Assembly: GCF_017873435.1 (NCBI RefSeq)
Contig: NZ_JAGGKG010000018.1
Location: 1-64,000, forward strand
DNA length: 64,000 bases
Direction: 5' to 3'
Source of the DNA: Paenibacillus turicensis
GTDB lineage: Bacteria > Bacillota > Bacilli > Paenibacillales > Paenibacillaceae
Shown here piece after piece: positions 8,995 through 19,099 of this stretch. The position numbers and the translations under genes are program-made. The notes below the pieces were generated by a model, which saw nothing but the letters and a program-made list of their open reading frames with translations, searched no databases and was not told where the DNA came from. Every line of letters begins with the position of its first letter. Position 1 is the first letter of the stretch.

Positions 8995-10809
8995 TTAATC
9001 CAAATTATGCATCACAGGTAAATCTAAAATAAAGGAGGAGCCTTCTCCAACCTTGCTCTCTACTGTAATTGTTCCATGATGTAATTCAACTAGATGCTTC
9101 ACGATGGACAACCCTAGCCCCGTTCCACCTGAGCTTCTTGATCTTGCCTTATCCACACGATAAAACCGCTCAAATATGCGAGGGAGATCTTTTTTAGGAA
9201 TACCAATACCTGTATCACTTACAGTAATAATAATCCGTTCATTTTCCTCATTTTCATGATTAATTTTAGCTTCAACACGTACCCGTCCACCTTCTGGCGT
9301 ATAACTAATTGCATTGGAGAGCACGTTCATAAATATTTGCCTTAAACGATCTTCATCCCCCTCAATGAAAATATAATCCGCAATGCTATGCTGCATGCTA
9401 ATCGATTTTTTAGAAGCAGAGGAATGTAAAACCTCAAAAATACGATCAAATAAATCCTTAACATGGACAGGCTCATATTCTAACATTACACGTCTAGATT
9501 CAATTTTGGATAAATCAAGAATATCTCCAATAAGACGGTTTAAGCGATCCCCTTCATCATAAATAATTTTAAGGAAGGAGCGTGCGGTCTCCTCGTCCTG
9601 AACACCACCTGTAAGTAATGTTTCTGCAAAACCTTTAACCGCAGCAATTGGCGTCTTAAGCTCATGAGATACATTTGCAACGAATTCACTACGCATGACT
9701 TCCAATCGACGTATATCAGTGACATCCTGCAGCAAAAATAACATGCCCTTAAACATACGGACATCCCCATTACTTTCATTTCCTTCATACATCGGTACAC
9801 CATCAAAATGTAATATACGATCCTCTGGATCATATACATGGCGCTCCTCCTGTAATCGTTCCTTGCTTTCTAGCCCTGCCTCTATAAATTTCGTAAACTC
9901 ATAATTTCGCTTAATCGCTTGATAAGGCTTACCTAACAATTGATGCTCCTTCATCTTTAAAATTTGTTGCGCCTCAGCATTAATTAAGACGACGCGATTT
10001 TGCGGGTCAATCATTAAAATGCCACCTGTCATGTTAGCAAGGACACTTTGTAATAAATGCTCATTTTCACGGATCCGCTTTAACTGCTGCTGCAAGCTAT
10101 CTGCCATTCCGTTAATGGCAAGCCCAAGCTGTCCAATTTCATCAGTTCTTGTAAGCTTTACACGTGCGTCATAATCTAATTTAGAAATATCATTCGCTAC
10201 TTTTGTAATGTGCTCTAACGGTTTCGTTAGGCTTGAGGCAATCCGATAGCTGACGATAGCTGCTGCAAGAAATAACACTATCAATCCACCTATCATAAGC
10301 ATCCAGCCTTTATTTAGGCCTTCACTTACATTAGATAAGCTCATCGACAGCCGAATGTATCCCTCAAATCCATTGCTAGATTTCACGTAATCGGCGACAT
10401 ACAACATATCTTCACCAATCGTATCGCTAAAGCGAATCGCACTGCCGATTTTTCCATTTTTGGCTGAAATGATTTCCTTCCGGCTTAAATGATTATCCAT
10501 ACGTGCCGCATCCATTTCTGAATCACCAATGACTACACCATTTAATCCAATAAAGGTGACTCTAGAATCAATTAATTTTTCTAGCTCCTTTGCTTTAGAC
10601 GTATAGTATTCAGTAACCTGAGGGGAGCCATCAGCAGGACGAAAATCAAAGGTAGTTTCGAGTAGCTTTATTTCACGACCCATGTTCAGTTCTAACGCTT
10701 CAATGTGAGAATTTTTAAAGATTTGTGCCAAAATGAGTCCAGAAGCCAGCATTGACAAGCCAATCAACGCCATAATAATTAACGTTAAATTCGTTCGGAA
10801 CGTTCTCAT
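8995..10809 (-). CDS. phoR: Sensor histidine kinase PhoR
   Basis: This 604-residue membrane kinase is the probable partner of PhoP. Transmembrane segments at about 9-30 and 168-190 flank an extracytoplasmic sensor domain. HAMP (about 190-245), PAS (about 250-365), the dimerisation/phosphoacceptor helix with His382 in VSHELKTP, and an HATPase domain follow, with N box NVLSNAISYTP, G1 DTGIGIP and G2 GGTGLGLSIV. This is the domain order of Bacillus PhoR. It ends 139 bp before phoP, and that gap could carry a second promoter. Confidence 0.92.
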   Translation of the reverse strand: MRTFRTNLTLIIMALIGLSMLASGLILAQIFKNSHIEALELNMGREIKLLETTFDFRPADGSPQVTEYYTSKAKELEKLIDSRVTFIGLNGVVIGDSEMDAARMDNHLSRKEIISAKNGKIGSAIRFSDTIGEDMLYVADYVKSSNGFEGYIRLSMSLSNVSEGLNKGWMLMIGGLIVLFLAAAIVSYRIASSLTKPLEHITKVANDISKLDYDARVKLTRTDEIGQLGLAINGMADSLQQQLKRIRENEHLLQSVLANMTGGILMIDPQNRVVLINAEAQQILKMKEHQLLGKPYQAIKRNYEFTKFIEAGLESKERLQEERHVYDPEDRILHFDGVPMYEGNESNGDVRMFKGMLFLLQDVTDIRRLEVMRSEFVANVSHELKTPIAAVKGFAETLLTGGVQDEETARSFLKIIYDEGDRLNRLIGDILDLSKIESRRVMLEYEPVHVKDLFDRIFEVLHSSASKKSISMQHSIADYIFIEGDEDRLRQIFMNVLSNAISYTPEGGRVRVEAKINHENEENERIIITVSDTGIGIPKKDLPRIFERFYRVDKARSRSSGGTGLGLSIVKHLVELHHGTITVESKVGEGSSFILDLPVMHNLD

Positions 10810-10894
10810 GATTCACATTTACACCTTTCTATCGTGAATAGACATGCCAAAAACATGTGCATATAAACATCTACAATAATGTAAATAGTATCAT

Positions 10895-10925
10895 AGCTAT
10901 ATTAACGTAGTGTCAAGTGTGTCAA
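10895..10925 (-). promoter_or_regulatory. Possible phoR promoter with doubled TTGACA
   Basis: On the minus strand two TTGACA hexamers occur 9 bp apart (10920-10925 and 10911-10916). TATAGC or TATGAT sequences follow within 15-18 bp, about 90 bp before the phoR start. The TTGACA copies could be -35 choices or a direct-repeat regulatory site. Their spacing does not match the 11-bp periodicity usual for PhoP boxes. Confidence 0.35.
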
Positions 10926-10938
10926 CTTAACTTTTTTA

Positions 10939-11028
10939 GGCTCAACATTAAATAATCAGTGCTTGACAATCTTTGGAGTGGGGGGCTACGTAGCAGAGAG
11001 TGGTTTCAACCGCTATTAAAGTTGAGCC
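10939..11028. repeat. Half-copy of the palindromic element, copy C (90 bp)
   Basis: It starts GGCTCAACATTAA (10939-10951), continues with AATCAGTGCTTGACAAT and the GGCTACGTAGCAGAGAG arm shared with copies B, D and E, and ends TTAAAGTTGAGCC (11016-11028). The far arm of the 182-bp element is missing, but the half-copy itself has terminal inverted repeats (GGCTCAAC/GTTGAGCC). It lies in the 380-bp gap between phoR and the SDR gene. Confidence 0.7.
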
Positions 11029-11133
11029 ACCATTCCTTAAACACTCTAATTATGTAAATATACTAAAACATGTTTATACAAAAAAGATGAGCTTGATCAT
11101 TGTGAAGGTTATGGACTCTATGTTCAATTTTAT

Positions 11134-11190
11134 AGTGCTTGATTGGAGAGAGCTAAAAATGTCTCTTGTGATCAAGCACTATTTTTTTAT
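11134..11190. terminator. Strong hairpin next to the SDR gene stop
   Basis: AGTGCTTGAT (11134-11143) pairs with ATCAAGCACT (11171-11180), with an inner AGAGA/TCTCT. The T-tract (ATTTTTTTATT) follows on the plus strand. It may end the SDR transcript on the minus strand less efficiently, or block plus-strand transcription entering the gene. No convincing plus-strand gene lies upstream of it. Confidence 0.6.
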
Positions 11191-12071
11191 TACCCGTTTA
11201 CAACTTCTCCACCATTCACATGCAGCACTTGTCCACTCATATAGGAGGAGTCGTCAGACGCTAAAAAGACATAAGCAGGTGCAACCTCCTCTGGTTGCCC
11301 TGGACGTTTCATTGGGGTATCCCCACCAAATGTACTGACTTGCTGTGCGTCAAAGGAAGCAGGAATTAGTGGCGTCCAAATCGGACCTGGGGCAACTGCA
11401 TTCACACGAATACCTGTATTGCCAACAATATTCATCGACAACGCTCTAGTGAAGCTAACAATCGCTCCTTTGGTAGCGGAGTAATCAATCAGTAATGGAT
11501 TACCACGATAAGCTGTAACCGAAGCTGTGTTAATAATAGAGCTACCCTTTTTCAAATGTGGGATAGCAGCTTTCACTAAATAAAACATTGAAAAAACGTT
11601 AGTTTTAAATGTTTTTTCTAGCTGCTGGGCTGTAATACCCGTTATATCCTGCTGTGGATGTTGTTCAGCCGCATTGTTTACCAATATATCAAGCCCGCCT
11701 AGCTCTTGTACCGTGCGAGAAACAGCTTGTCCTGCAAATGCTTCATCCCCAATATCACCTGCAATTAAGATACATTTGCGTCCTTCCTGCTCTACCTGTT
11801 CCTTTGTCTTGTTTGCGTCTTCATGTTCATTTAAATATACAATCGCCACATCTGCACCTTCCTTAGCATAAGCCACAGATACCGCACGACCAATACCGCT
11901 ATCACCACCTGTAATTAGAGCTACTTTGCCTGCTAATCTCCCCTGTGGGTTAGGAAAACGCTCAAATTGAGGTGCAGGATTCATTTGTTCCTCACTACCA
12001 GGTTGTTTACTTTGTTGCTGTGGAGGCAAGGTTTGTTTATTTTGTGATGAAGATTGTCCTTGTGATGGCAT
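11190..12071 (-). CDS. Short-chain dehydrogenase/reductase, general-stress type
   Basis: The 293-residue protein belongs to the SDR subfamily with a hydrophilic Gln/Pro-rich N-terminal extension (about 1-40), like Bacillus YhdF/YhxC stress proteins. The Rossmann NAD(P) site is TGGDSGIGR, followed by the structural NNAAEQHPQ segment, the catalytic Ser in INTASVTAY, and the YSATK pair. The C-terminus has the SGQVLHVNGG motif common to the group. The substrate is unknown. The start at 12071 is supported by AAGGAG 8 nt upstream; a longer frame lacks a site. Confidence 0.88.
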   Translation of the reverse strand: MPSQGQSSSQNKQTLPPQQQSKQPGSEEQMNPAPQFERFPNPQGRLAGKVALITGGDSGIGRAVSVAYAKEGADVAIVYLNEHEDANKTKEQVEQEGRKCILIAGDIGDEAFAGQAVSRTVQELGGLDILVNNAAEQHPQQDITGITAQQLEKTFKTNVFSMFYLVKAAIPHLKKGSSIINTASVTAYRGNPLLIDYSATKGAIVSFTRALSMNIVGNTGIRVNAVAPGPIWTPLIPASFDAQQVSTFGGDTPMKRPGQPEEVAPAYVFLASDDSSYMSGQVLHVNGGEVVNG

Positions 12072-12186
12072 GGATGATACTCCTTTCTTGAATGCGTACA
12101 CACAATGCAATGGTGTACCGAATATAGGAATTTGTTGTAATACTTAGCTTTAACTTTTCCTATTTATTCAAGAATATGCCTATCAC

Positions 12187-13104
12187 CTAATTTAGCCCAA
12201 TTCGCTTGGCATGCAATAAAACCTTATCAATCTCAAATTTATGACAAAACCAATCGTCATCATAACATCGTCTAGCCTCATAATATTGTCGTCTTTTTAT
12301 CACTTTTTCAGTGACTTCCTGCGGCTTACTGTACTGTATGAAATAAGATTGCACAATAGTTTGACAGTATTGATCACGCGCTTCATTAAAATGAAGCTTC
12401 GCCATCAGCAATAAATCTTCGCCCCATTTTTTCTCTAATGAATCTTCAGGAAAATTAACCCGAAATACAGAGGTGAGCACCGCACTAGGCTCATAATAGC
12501 AGCTTCCACCAAATAACCATATTCTGATCGAAAATTCGTAAATTTCAATTTGTTTATTATTAAAATGAAAATCAAACCCACCCACATCTAAATAGGCTTC
12601 TGCTGAAATCGCAAAGCATTCCTGCGATAACATAGGCACAACCTGTCCAGATGGGCCATTCAAAAACTGATCTATGTACTTCGTGAAGCCGTAGGGAAGC
12701 CAGCTTGTTATATCCCTTTCATTTCGTCCCATTGCTTTAAGTAAAGGGGAAACTGCCCATGCCTTCCCTTTAACTAACGGTTTAATTAGCTTCGTCATCC
12801 ATCCATCATCAAAATACAGCCTTGGACTACAAAATATATAATAATCACCACGTGCTTGACTAGCACCTAAGTGACGTGCGTTGACTCCTTTTGCTGCCTT
12901 CACCTTTTTTATTGGATATGCAAAGTTATAATCTAACAAAAAATCGCAGCAACCATCTACTGAACCTTCATCCACGATAATAACTTCGTAGTCATAACCA
13001 CTTTGACATACCTTCATTGTTTCCAAAGCCATGTACAAATCAATTCCTGCATTACGGACTGTAAAAATTACCGACACGATGAAATCTTGTTGAAAAAACA
13101 TCAC
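12187..13104 (-). CDS. Family 2 glycosyltransferase
   Basis: The 305-residue protein starts with a GT-A fold: VSVIFTVRNAGIDLYMALE, then YEVIIVDEGSVDGCCDFL containing the nucleotide-sugar Asp, followed by GVNARHLGASQARGDYYIF. In most GT2 enzymes the DXD motif follows near this point; here it appears as SPRLYFDDG. The acceptor is unknown, and cell-surface glycan or spore-coat decoration is possible. A GTG at 13104 lies 9 nt after AAGGAG and an ATG at 13101 lies 12 nt after it; the reading frame opens 43 codons earlier without a site. It is divergent from the XRE gene. Confidence 0.72.
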   Translation of the reverse strand: MMFFQQDFIVSVIFTVRNAGIDLYMALETMKVCQSGYDYEVIIVDEGSVDGCCDFLLDYNFAYPIKKVKAAKGVNARHLGASQARGDYYIFCSPRLYFDDGWMTKLIKPLVKGKAWAVSPLLKAMGRNERDITSWLPYGFTKYIDQFLNGPSGQVVPMLSQECFAISAEAYLDVGGFDFHFNNKQIEIYEFSIRIWLFGGSCYYEPSAVLTSVFRVNFPEDSLEKKWGEDLLLMAKLHFNEARDQYCQTIVQSYFIQYSKPQEVTEKVIKRRQYYEARRCYDDDWFCHKFEIDKVLLHAKRIGLN

Positions 13105-13269
13105 GTTATTTCGCTCCTTATCATTGGTCATAATATAATGATGGATTTCATGTTGTCTTGTCATAAATACAATATTAGACCAAACAAAGCTATTAGTAAA
13201 CGTAAATAAAACTATTAGTTTATTAAATTTCATTCTTAATGTAACTAAGGTAAATATAGGAGGGGTATT

Positions 13270-13605
13270 ATGGATTATGATGCATTAGGGAACAGGCTGC
13301 GTCAAGAACGACACAAGATGCACTGGACCCAAGAAAAGCTCGCTGAAAAGATTGACGTTTCAGATGCCTACATAGGTCAGATTGAACGTGGTGAACGTAG
13401 CTTATCTCTTGAAACATTGGTTAAATTAGCTAACCAGCTAGGCGTAACCGTAGACTACCTTCTACATGATTCAATCGAGATTAACGATGATCACTTCATG
13501 CAACAGATTCATCAGATTATGGCAGAACGAACACCAAAGGAAAAACAGCTTGTACTAGACCTCATTAAGTTAATGGTAACTCATTTAGATGATATGAAGG
13601 AATAA
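13270..13605 (+). CDS. XRE-family transcriptional regulator
   Basis: The 111-residue protein has a Cro/C1 helix-turn-helix at residues 5-60, with LRQERHKMHWTQEKLAEKI, the recognition helix VSDAYIGQIERGERS, and LETLVKLANQLGVTVDYLL. A helical tail (about 70-111) may mediate dimerisation, as in SinR-like and phage-type regulators. AGGAGGGG precedes the ATG. The target is unknown, though the divergent glycosyltransferase is a candidate. Confidence 0.88.
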   Translation: MDYDALGNRLRQERHKMHWTQEKLAEKIDVSDAYIGQIERGERSLSLETLVKLANQLGVTVDYLLHDSIEINDDHFMQQIHQIMAERTPKEKQLVLDLIKLMVTHLDDMKE

Positions 13606-13633
13606 CAATTTTATTAGTTGATCGTAAACATAC

Positions 13634-13693
13634 AACACCCGAACTCTATTGTAGGGGCATATCAATGCTTTCCCTTACTAGAATTCGGGTGTT
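13634..13693 (+). terminator. Terminator between the convergent XRE and membrane-protein genes
   Basis: AACACCCGAA (13634-13643) pairs with TTCGGGTGTT (13684-13693). The 40-nt loop has its own GGGGCAT/ATGCTTTCCC hairpin. It is placed to terminate both convergent genes. Confidence 0.65.
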
Positions 13694-13727
13694 TATGTTG
13701 TGGAGCTTCTTAATTTAGTAATTTTAA

Positions 13728-14153
13728 TTAAATAATTTTGCTATACACCATAAAAAATGAAATAACAATCACGGTGATGGATAGACCTGTGCTTAACATT
13801 TTTAGTTTCCCTAAGTGGGCTTGTACATTACTTTTTTGCTTAATATTTTGAAGAGCCAAACGAAGTGGTTTACCCATCATACCACTAAGTGCGCCAATAA
13901 TGAGGAATAAGACAACAACTACAACCATCCATGCAATCGAAAACTTTCCTTTGCCAACCATATACCCACCAGTCAATAATTGAATAACAAGTCCAATCTG
14001 TGCATAGCGGTTTAAGGAGGATATTAGTGAAACTGTTCCTTCCTGAGCAGGAATGGAGAGCTTATTTACTTTAGCAAATATAAAAGGTAAAACTAAATAA
14101 AAACCTAAAGCCAACGCTCCAATAATGTGTACAAATAACATCGCTTTAAACAT
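13728..14153 (-). CDS. Integral membrane protein of unknown function
   Basis: The 141-residue protein has four predicted transmembrane segments (about 5-27, 45-65, 72-92 and 117-138) and a short basic cytoplasmic stretch around RLALQNIKQK. The layout resembles small DUF2269-like membrane proteins, but I cannot assign a family with certainty. It sits where Bacillus usually has mdh, downstream of icd. Confidence 0.75.
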   Translation of the reverse strand: MFKAMLFVHIIGALALGFYLVLPFIFAKVNKLSIPAQEGTVSLISSLNRYAQIGLVIQLLTGGYMVGKGKFSIAWMVVVVVLFLIIGALSGMMGKPLRLALQNIKQKSNVQAHLGKLKMLSTGLSITVIVISFFMVYSKII

Positions 14154-14310
14154 GAAAAAATACTCCCTTCATTAAAACAATTTTTTATTAATATTCATTA
14201 TTACTTTATATAATATATTATAACGATGAAACCAAATAATGAAAAGAAGCCCTCTAATTTTCGTTAGAGAACTTCTTGTTGTTTGGTTGATTTTTAGTTC
14301 ATCGATTAAA

Positions 14311-15606
14311 TTACATATTTTCAATGACATGATCCGCAAACTGGGAGCATTTCACTTCTGTTGCACCTTCCATTAGACGTGCAAAATCATAGGTTACTGT
14401 CTTATTGTTAATGGATGTCTCTAGCCCTTTATAAATTAAGTTAGCCGCTTCATGCCAACCAAGATGCTCAAGCAGCATCACACCAGACAAAATAACTGAA
14501 CCTGGATTTACAACGTCCAAATCTGCATATTTTGGTGCAGTTCCATGCGTTGCTTCAAAAATAGCGTGACCTGTTACATAGTTAATGTTAGCACCTGGTG
14601 CAATACCAATGCCACCAACCTGTGCAGCTAACGCATCGGATAAATAATCTCCGTTTAAGTTCAATGTTGCAATCACATCAAAATCAGTTGGGCGAGTCAA
14701 AACTTGCTGCAACGCAATATCTGCAATCGCATCTTTAATTAAAATTTTACCGCTGTCTAATGCTTCTTGCTGCGCTTTATTAGCAGCGTCTACACCTGAT
14801 TGCTCTTTAATTTCATCATATTTGTTCCAAGTAAACACTTTATCACCAAACTCAGCTTCAGCCACTTCATAACCCCAGTTTTTGAATGCTCCTTCAGTGA
14901 ATTTCATAATGTTGCCTTTATGAACTAAAGTTACACTCTTACGGCCATGATCGATTGCATATTGCACTGCGGCACGAACAAGACGTTTAGAGCCCTCTTC
15001 AGATACGGGTTTAATCCCAATACCAGAAGTTTCAGGAAAACGAATTTTGTTTACACCCATTTGCTCCTGTAAGAAGGACAATACCTTCTTCACTTCTTCA
15101 GTGCCTTCTTGATACTCAATCCCTGCATAAATATCTTCTGTATTTTCGCGGAAAATGACCATATCTACTAATTCAGGACGTTTTACAGGAGAAGGTACGC
15201 CGTCGAAGTAACGAACAGGTCGCAAACATACGTATAAGTCTAATTCTTGACGAAGAGCAACGTTTAAAGAACGAATTCCACCACCAATAGGTGTGGTTAA
15301 AGGACCTTTAATCGCTACGATATAATTACGGATGGCAGTTAATGTATCGGCAGGCAACCATTCTCCGTATGTATTAAATGCTTTTTCACCTGCAAACACT
15401 TCATACCAAGCTATTTTCTTTTCACCTGCATACGCTTTGTCTACTGCGGCATCCAATACTCGCTTGGAAGCCTTCCAGATGTCTCTGCCTGTACCATCGC
15501 CTTCAATAAATGGAATAATAGGATGATTAGGCACATCAAGCTTACCATTCACGATTTGAATTTGTTCACCTTCAGCAGGCAATGCAAACTTCTCTAACTT
15601 TAACAT
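14311..15606 (-). CDS. icd: Isocitrate dehydrogenase, NADP-dependent
   Basis: Icd oxidatively decarboxylates isocitrate to 2-oxoglutarate in the TCA cycle. The 431-residue protein has the family features: [15 protein letters not shown], the substrate/phosphorylation loop [24 protein letters not shown], the catalytic Tyr/Lys region, and the C-terminal [17 protein letters not shown] metal-binding segment followed by [10 protein letters not shown], the NADP loop. Upstream of the first ATG of the frame the ribosome site GGGAGG touches the codon, so I place the start at the second ATG (15606), 12 nt from GGAGG. It follows citZ by about 145 bp. Confidence 0.95.
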   Translation of the reverse strand: MLKLEKFALPAEGEQIQIVNGKLDVPNHPIIPFIEGDGTGRDIWKASKRVLDAAVDKAYAGEKKIAWYEVFAGEKAFNTYGEWLPADTLTAIRNYIVAIKGPLTTPIGGGIRSLNVALRQELDLYVCLRPVRYFDGVPSPVKRPELVDMVIFRENTEDIYAGIEYQEGTEEVKKVLSFLQEQMGVNKIRFPETSGIGIKPVSEEGSKRLVRAAVQYAIDHGRKSVTLVHKGNIMKFTEGAFKNWGYEVAEAEFGDKVFTWNKYDEIKEQSGVDAANKAQQEALDSGKILIKDAIADIALQQVLTRPTDFDVIATLNLNGDYLSDALAAQVGGIGIAPGANINYVTGHAIFEATHGTAPKYADLDVVNPGSVILSGVMLLEHLGWHEAANLIYKGLETSINNKTVTYDFARLMEGATEVKCSQFADHVIENM

Positions 15607-15750
15607 ATATTCAGACATCCTCCCGGCAATATTTATTTGGATTTATGCATATCTCGTGTATATATCCTGATCTATATTCTAACACAATTCATGTCCTTAT
15701 ATCATAATTACATTGCGATTTGCATGATCTATGTTTATAAGCAATAGTAA

Positions 15751-16863
15751 TTACCGTAACTCTAGCGGTACATATTTCTGCCCATCTACACCTATATATT
15801 CAGCACGCGGGCGAATAATTCGGTTATCATCCAATTGCTCAATAATGTGCGCAGTCCATCCTGAAAGACGACTAATTACAAATAAAGGTGTAAAAAGATC
15901 ACGTGGAATGCCAAGCATAGAATATACTGAAGCTGAATAAAAATCCACATTTGGCTTAAGGCCTTTATGTTTAGTCACTAGCTCTTCAACACGAACTGAA
16001 ATATCATACAAGGTTGTATCTCCTTGTAGCATTCCTAATTGATAGGACATTTTTTGCAAATGTTTTGCTCTAGGATCACCATTTTTGTATACGCGGTGAC
16101 CAAAGCCCATAATTTTTTGACGATTTCTTAGCTTTTGTTCAATATAAGAATCTACATGATCAATTACTTCGATTTCATCTAACATTTTCATAACCGCTTC
16201 ATTGGCACCACCATGTAAAGGACCTTTCAACGTACCGATTGCAGAAGTCACTGCAGAATAAATATCAGTTAAGGTCGCTACAGTCACTCGTGCAGAAAAG
16301 GTAGAAGCATTAAATTCATGATCCGCATGCAAAACAAATGCTTTATCTAATGCAGAAATCGCAATTTCTGAAGGCTGTTCTCCTGAAAGCATATACAAAA
16401 AGTTGTGTGCAATTGACACATTAGGTAGCGGTGCTACTGGTTCCTTCCCATCACGAATACGAGCATAGGCAGCTATAATCGTAGGAATTTGAGCCTGTAA
16501 TTTGATTGCCTTAGCTTGATTGCTTTCTTTTGACGTGTGATCCGCATCCTCATCATAAAAGGCAAGAGCAGACACCGCAGTCCGCAACACAGCCATTGGA
16601 TTAGCATCCTTTGGAACCATTTTTAATTGCTGTATGATTTGTTCTGGCAATGCCGAATGATGGCTTAAACGAGCCCGTAATTCAGTAAGCTCCTCTTCAT
16701 TTGGCAAATGTCCATACCATAATAAATAAGCTGTCTCTTCATAACTTGCATGCTCTGCCAATTCATCAATATTAATACCTCGGTAAGTAAGTATACCGGC
16801 ATGAATTGAGCTAATGGAGGAAGTTGCGGCTACAATACCTTCCAAACCCTTCATAGCTGTCAT
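15751..16863 (-). CDS. citZ: Citrate synthase
   Basis: This enzyme condenses acetyl-CoA and oxaloacetate to citrate. The 370-residue protein is the short Gram-positive form. It contains the catalytic His in GPLHGGANEAVMKML, the family signature GFGHRVYKNGDPRAKHL, and the Asp of VDFYSASVYSMLGIP. A GAGGGAG site 9 nt upstream supports the start at 16863. The pair citZ-icd matches the Bacillus TCA operon, but the third gene, mdh, is not present after icd. Confidence 0.95.
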   Translation of the reverse strand: MTAMKGLEGIVAATSSISSIHAGILTYRGINIDELAEHASYEETAYLLWYGHLPNEEELTELRARLSHHSALPEQIIQQLKMVPKDANPMAVLRTAVSALAFYDEDADHTSKESNQAKAIKLQAQIPTIIAAYARIRDGKEPVAPLPNVSIAHNFLYMLSGEQPSEIAISALDKAFVLHADHEFNASTFSARVTVATLTDIYSAVTSAIGTLKGPLHGGANEAVMKMLDEIEVIDHVDSYIEQKLRNRQKIMGFGHRVYKNGDPRAKHLQKMSYQLGMLQGDTTLYDISVRVEELVTKHKGLKPNVDFYSASVYSMLGIPRDLFTPLFVISRLSGWTAHIIEQLDDNRIIRPRAEYIGVDGQKYVPLELR

Positions 16864-17050
16864 AATACATCGCTCCCTCATTGTTTATTATGAGCAAATA
16901 GTTAAAATATAAAAGTCTTAATGTATAATTAACCGAATTCCCTTTTAAAATATCATACTGGATTTTTTTTAGCATGTGAACAAAATTGCATATCAAATTA
17001 TTTTTTCACTCTGAACTAAAAACATAATAACGTAAGTAAAATAAGGAAAA

Positions 17051-17090
17051 AAGCGCCCTCCTATCAGTAAATATGACGAGAGAGACGCTT
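17051..17090 (-). terminator. Terminator of the chemoreceptor gene
   Basis: AAGCGCCCTC (17051-17060) pairs with GAGAGAGACGCTT (17078-17090), with a T-run on the minus-strand side, 60 nt after the MCP stop. Confidence 0.75.
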
Positions 17091-17151
17091 AATAAACTTA
17101 TTCAATATTCAAATTATACAAATTCTAAATAATAATGCAGAAGCTATACAT

Positions 17152-18900
17152 TTATACTTTAAATTTGTTTACATGCTCTTGTAGCTGTTCTGCCATCTGG
17201 GACAAGGAGCTTGAAGATGCAGCAATTTCTTCCATAGAAGCAAGCTGCTCTTCGGTAGCCGCAGATACGTTATGTGCTCCTTCAGAAGCACCCATCGCGA
17301 TGCTAGAAATTTGCTCCATATATTTAACAACCTCATCTGAACTCGCCGCCATCTGTTCTGCGCCAGCTGATACCTCTTGAATTTCTCCTGCTACCTTATT
17401 TACTGCATTTAAAATTTGTTCAAATGCATGACCTGCTTTAGTAACAACTTCCATTCCATTTTCAGTCTCAACACTGTTTTCCTTTACGGCAGCTACCGCT
17501 TGGGAAGTATCCTGCTGCATGAGGTGTACTAAATCTGTAATTTTCTGCGCGGATGTTGATGATTCTTCAGCTAATTTCCGTACTTCATCTGCAACAACGG
17601 CAAAACCTCGACCATGCTCTCCTGCACGAGCGGCTTCAATCGCAGCATTTAACGCCAGTAAATTAGTTTGACGCGCAATTCCGTTAATGACCTCTGTTAT
17701 TGTCCCAATTTCAGCGGAACGCTCACCTAGACCCATCATAAGCTTAGACAACGAAGTAATTGATGCCTGTACTGATCCCATTTGCTCCACTGCTTCTTGA
17801 ATAATAACATTACCTTCTGCAGATTGATTAGCGGCGTCAATTGCTGATTCAGACACACTTTGTGCCAATTCTGCGATTTGTCCTGATCCTGTTGCCATTT
17901 CATTCATCGCTTGAGAAGAACGAGATACGATATCAACTTGTCCAGAAGTGCCTGTAGCCAACTCCTCTACAATCTCAGAAATTTGCTCAGACGCCTTCGT
18001 ATTTTGCTCCGCACTAGCCTGTAGCTCTTCTGAGGAAGCCGCCACCTGTTCTGAGGTTGTCCCCACCGCTTCGATCATGCTCCGGAGATTGGTTGTCATG
18101 ATATTAAAGGAAATAGCCAGGTCATTGAGCTCATCCCGATTACGTAATGTAATAGCTTCACCTGTTAAATCTCCATTGGCAATCTGATTGGCAGCCTCAC
18201 TAATTTTTTTAACGGGTTTTGAAATCATAATTGAAATTAAAAAGGCAATAACAAGTGCAATCACAACCGCCGCAATGGTTAAAGTGATAATCGCAATAAA
18301 TGCTTGCTGCGCTAATTCAAGTGCACTATTGCTTGCAAGAGAGGCTTCCTCATTTACAAGCTCGATCAGCTTAGTTATATTATCATTTGCAGTATTCCAT
18401 AATGGATAAGCTTCTCCATGTAATTGGCTAGCTGTATCATAATTGTTTTGAACACCTTGCTCCACAAATTCGGGCACTTTTATTATATATTCTTCAAAAT
18501 TATTATTAAACTCAGTTAATACACTTCTAATTTCATTATTGTCTTTGTTAATTTGAGGTGCGAGTTCTTTTAACTGCTCTCTTTCCTTATTAAACTTTTC
18601 AAGTAGTTTTTCAAGAGACTCTTTTGCTTTCTCAATTTCTTGAGGATTCTTTTCTACAATTATATTTAGGGCATAACGTTCAACGTCTGAAATGTCTCCA
18701 TTCATTATGCCAAGTAGCGTTACGGTGGGCATCAAAACATTGTTTATTTTTTCTGATTTTGAAGTCATCCCCTGAATTTGATTCACGGAATACGCGCTCA
18801 CAGCCGCTAACAATACTACAATCGATAAAAAGCCTAATAGCATTTTAGTGCGAATTGTCATCTTAAAATTTCTCTGCTTGGTTTCTTTTTTATTTTCCAT
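17152..18900 (-). CDS. Methyl-accepting chemotaxis protein
   Basis: The 582-residue transmembrane receptor has a cytoplasmic basic start, TM1 (about 21-42), an extracellular four-helix-bundle ligand domain (about 43-195), TM2 (about 200-225), HAMP (about 225-280) and a signalling coiled coil. The CheA/CheW-binding tip is [19 protein letters not shown] and the following [19 protein letters not shown]. Glutamate/glutamine methylation helices flank the tip. The C-terminus has no CheR-binding pentapeptide. The ligand is unknown. The ATG at 18900 lies 8 nt after AGGAG, whereas the frame's earlier GTG does not. Confidence 0.93.
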   Translation of the reverse strand: MENKKETKQRNFKMTIRTKMLLGFLSIVVLLAAVSAYSVNQIQGMTSKSEKINNVLMPTVTLLGIMNGDISDVERYALNIIVEKNPQEIEKAKESLEKLLEKFNKEREQLKELAPQINKDNNEIRSVLTEFNNNFEEYIIKVPEFVEQGVQNNYDTASQLHGEAYPLWNTANDNITKLIELVNEEASLASNSALELAQQAFIAIITLTIAAVVIALVIAFLISIMISKPVKKISEAANQIANGDLTGEAITLRNRDELNDLAISFNIMTTNLRSMIEAVGTTSEQVAASSEELQASAEQNTKASEQISEIVEELATGTSGQVDIVSRSSQAMNEMATGSGQIAELAQSVSESAIDAANQSAEGNVIIQEAVEQMGSVQASITSLSKLMMGLGERSAEIGTITEVINGIARQTNLLALNAAIEAARAGEHGRGFAVVADEVRKLAEESSTSAQKITDLVHLMQQDTSQAVAAVKENSVETENGMEVVTKAGHAFEQILNAVNKVAGEIQEVSAGAEQMAASSDEVVKYMEQISSIAMGASEGAHNVSAATEEQLASMEEIAASSSSLSQMAEQLQEHVNKFKV

Positions 18901-19051
18901 GTTGACCACTCCTACGCTGGATATAAAACTAATTTAAGTAAAGTAACTAATAATATATCGACATTTTTTTCATGAAATTTAGAGTGGTATTAAAATATTT
19001 AATAATCTTTATTAATGATATTGATAGACATGGTACAGCATCCTCTATATG

Positions 19052-19090
19052 TAAAAAAACAGCCCTCCCTTTACCTAATTTGGGAGAACC
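19052..19090 (-). terminator. Terminator after the OB-like protein gene
   Basis: On the minus strand GGTTCTCCC pairs with GGGAGGGCT across a 12-nt loop, and a TTTTTTT run follows (19053-19059). Confidence 0.7.
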
Positions 19091-19099
19091 ATCCTCATT

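Noticed and set aside
11000-11338. A 112-codon plus-strand frame next to the SDR gene
   Set aside because: It runs through repeat copy C and a terminator and into the antisense of the SDR gene; no ribosome site or plausible domain.
12187-13233. The long version of the glycosyltransferase starting at 13233
   Set aside because: The first 43 codons contain an aromatic, low-complexity stretch without a ribosome site, whereas AAGGAG lies just before 13104.
16890-17040. A 61-codon minus-strand frame upstream of citZ
   Set aside because: It overlaps the citZ start in another frame and has no coding signals.
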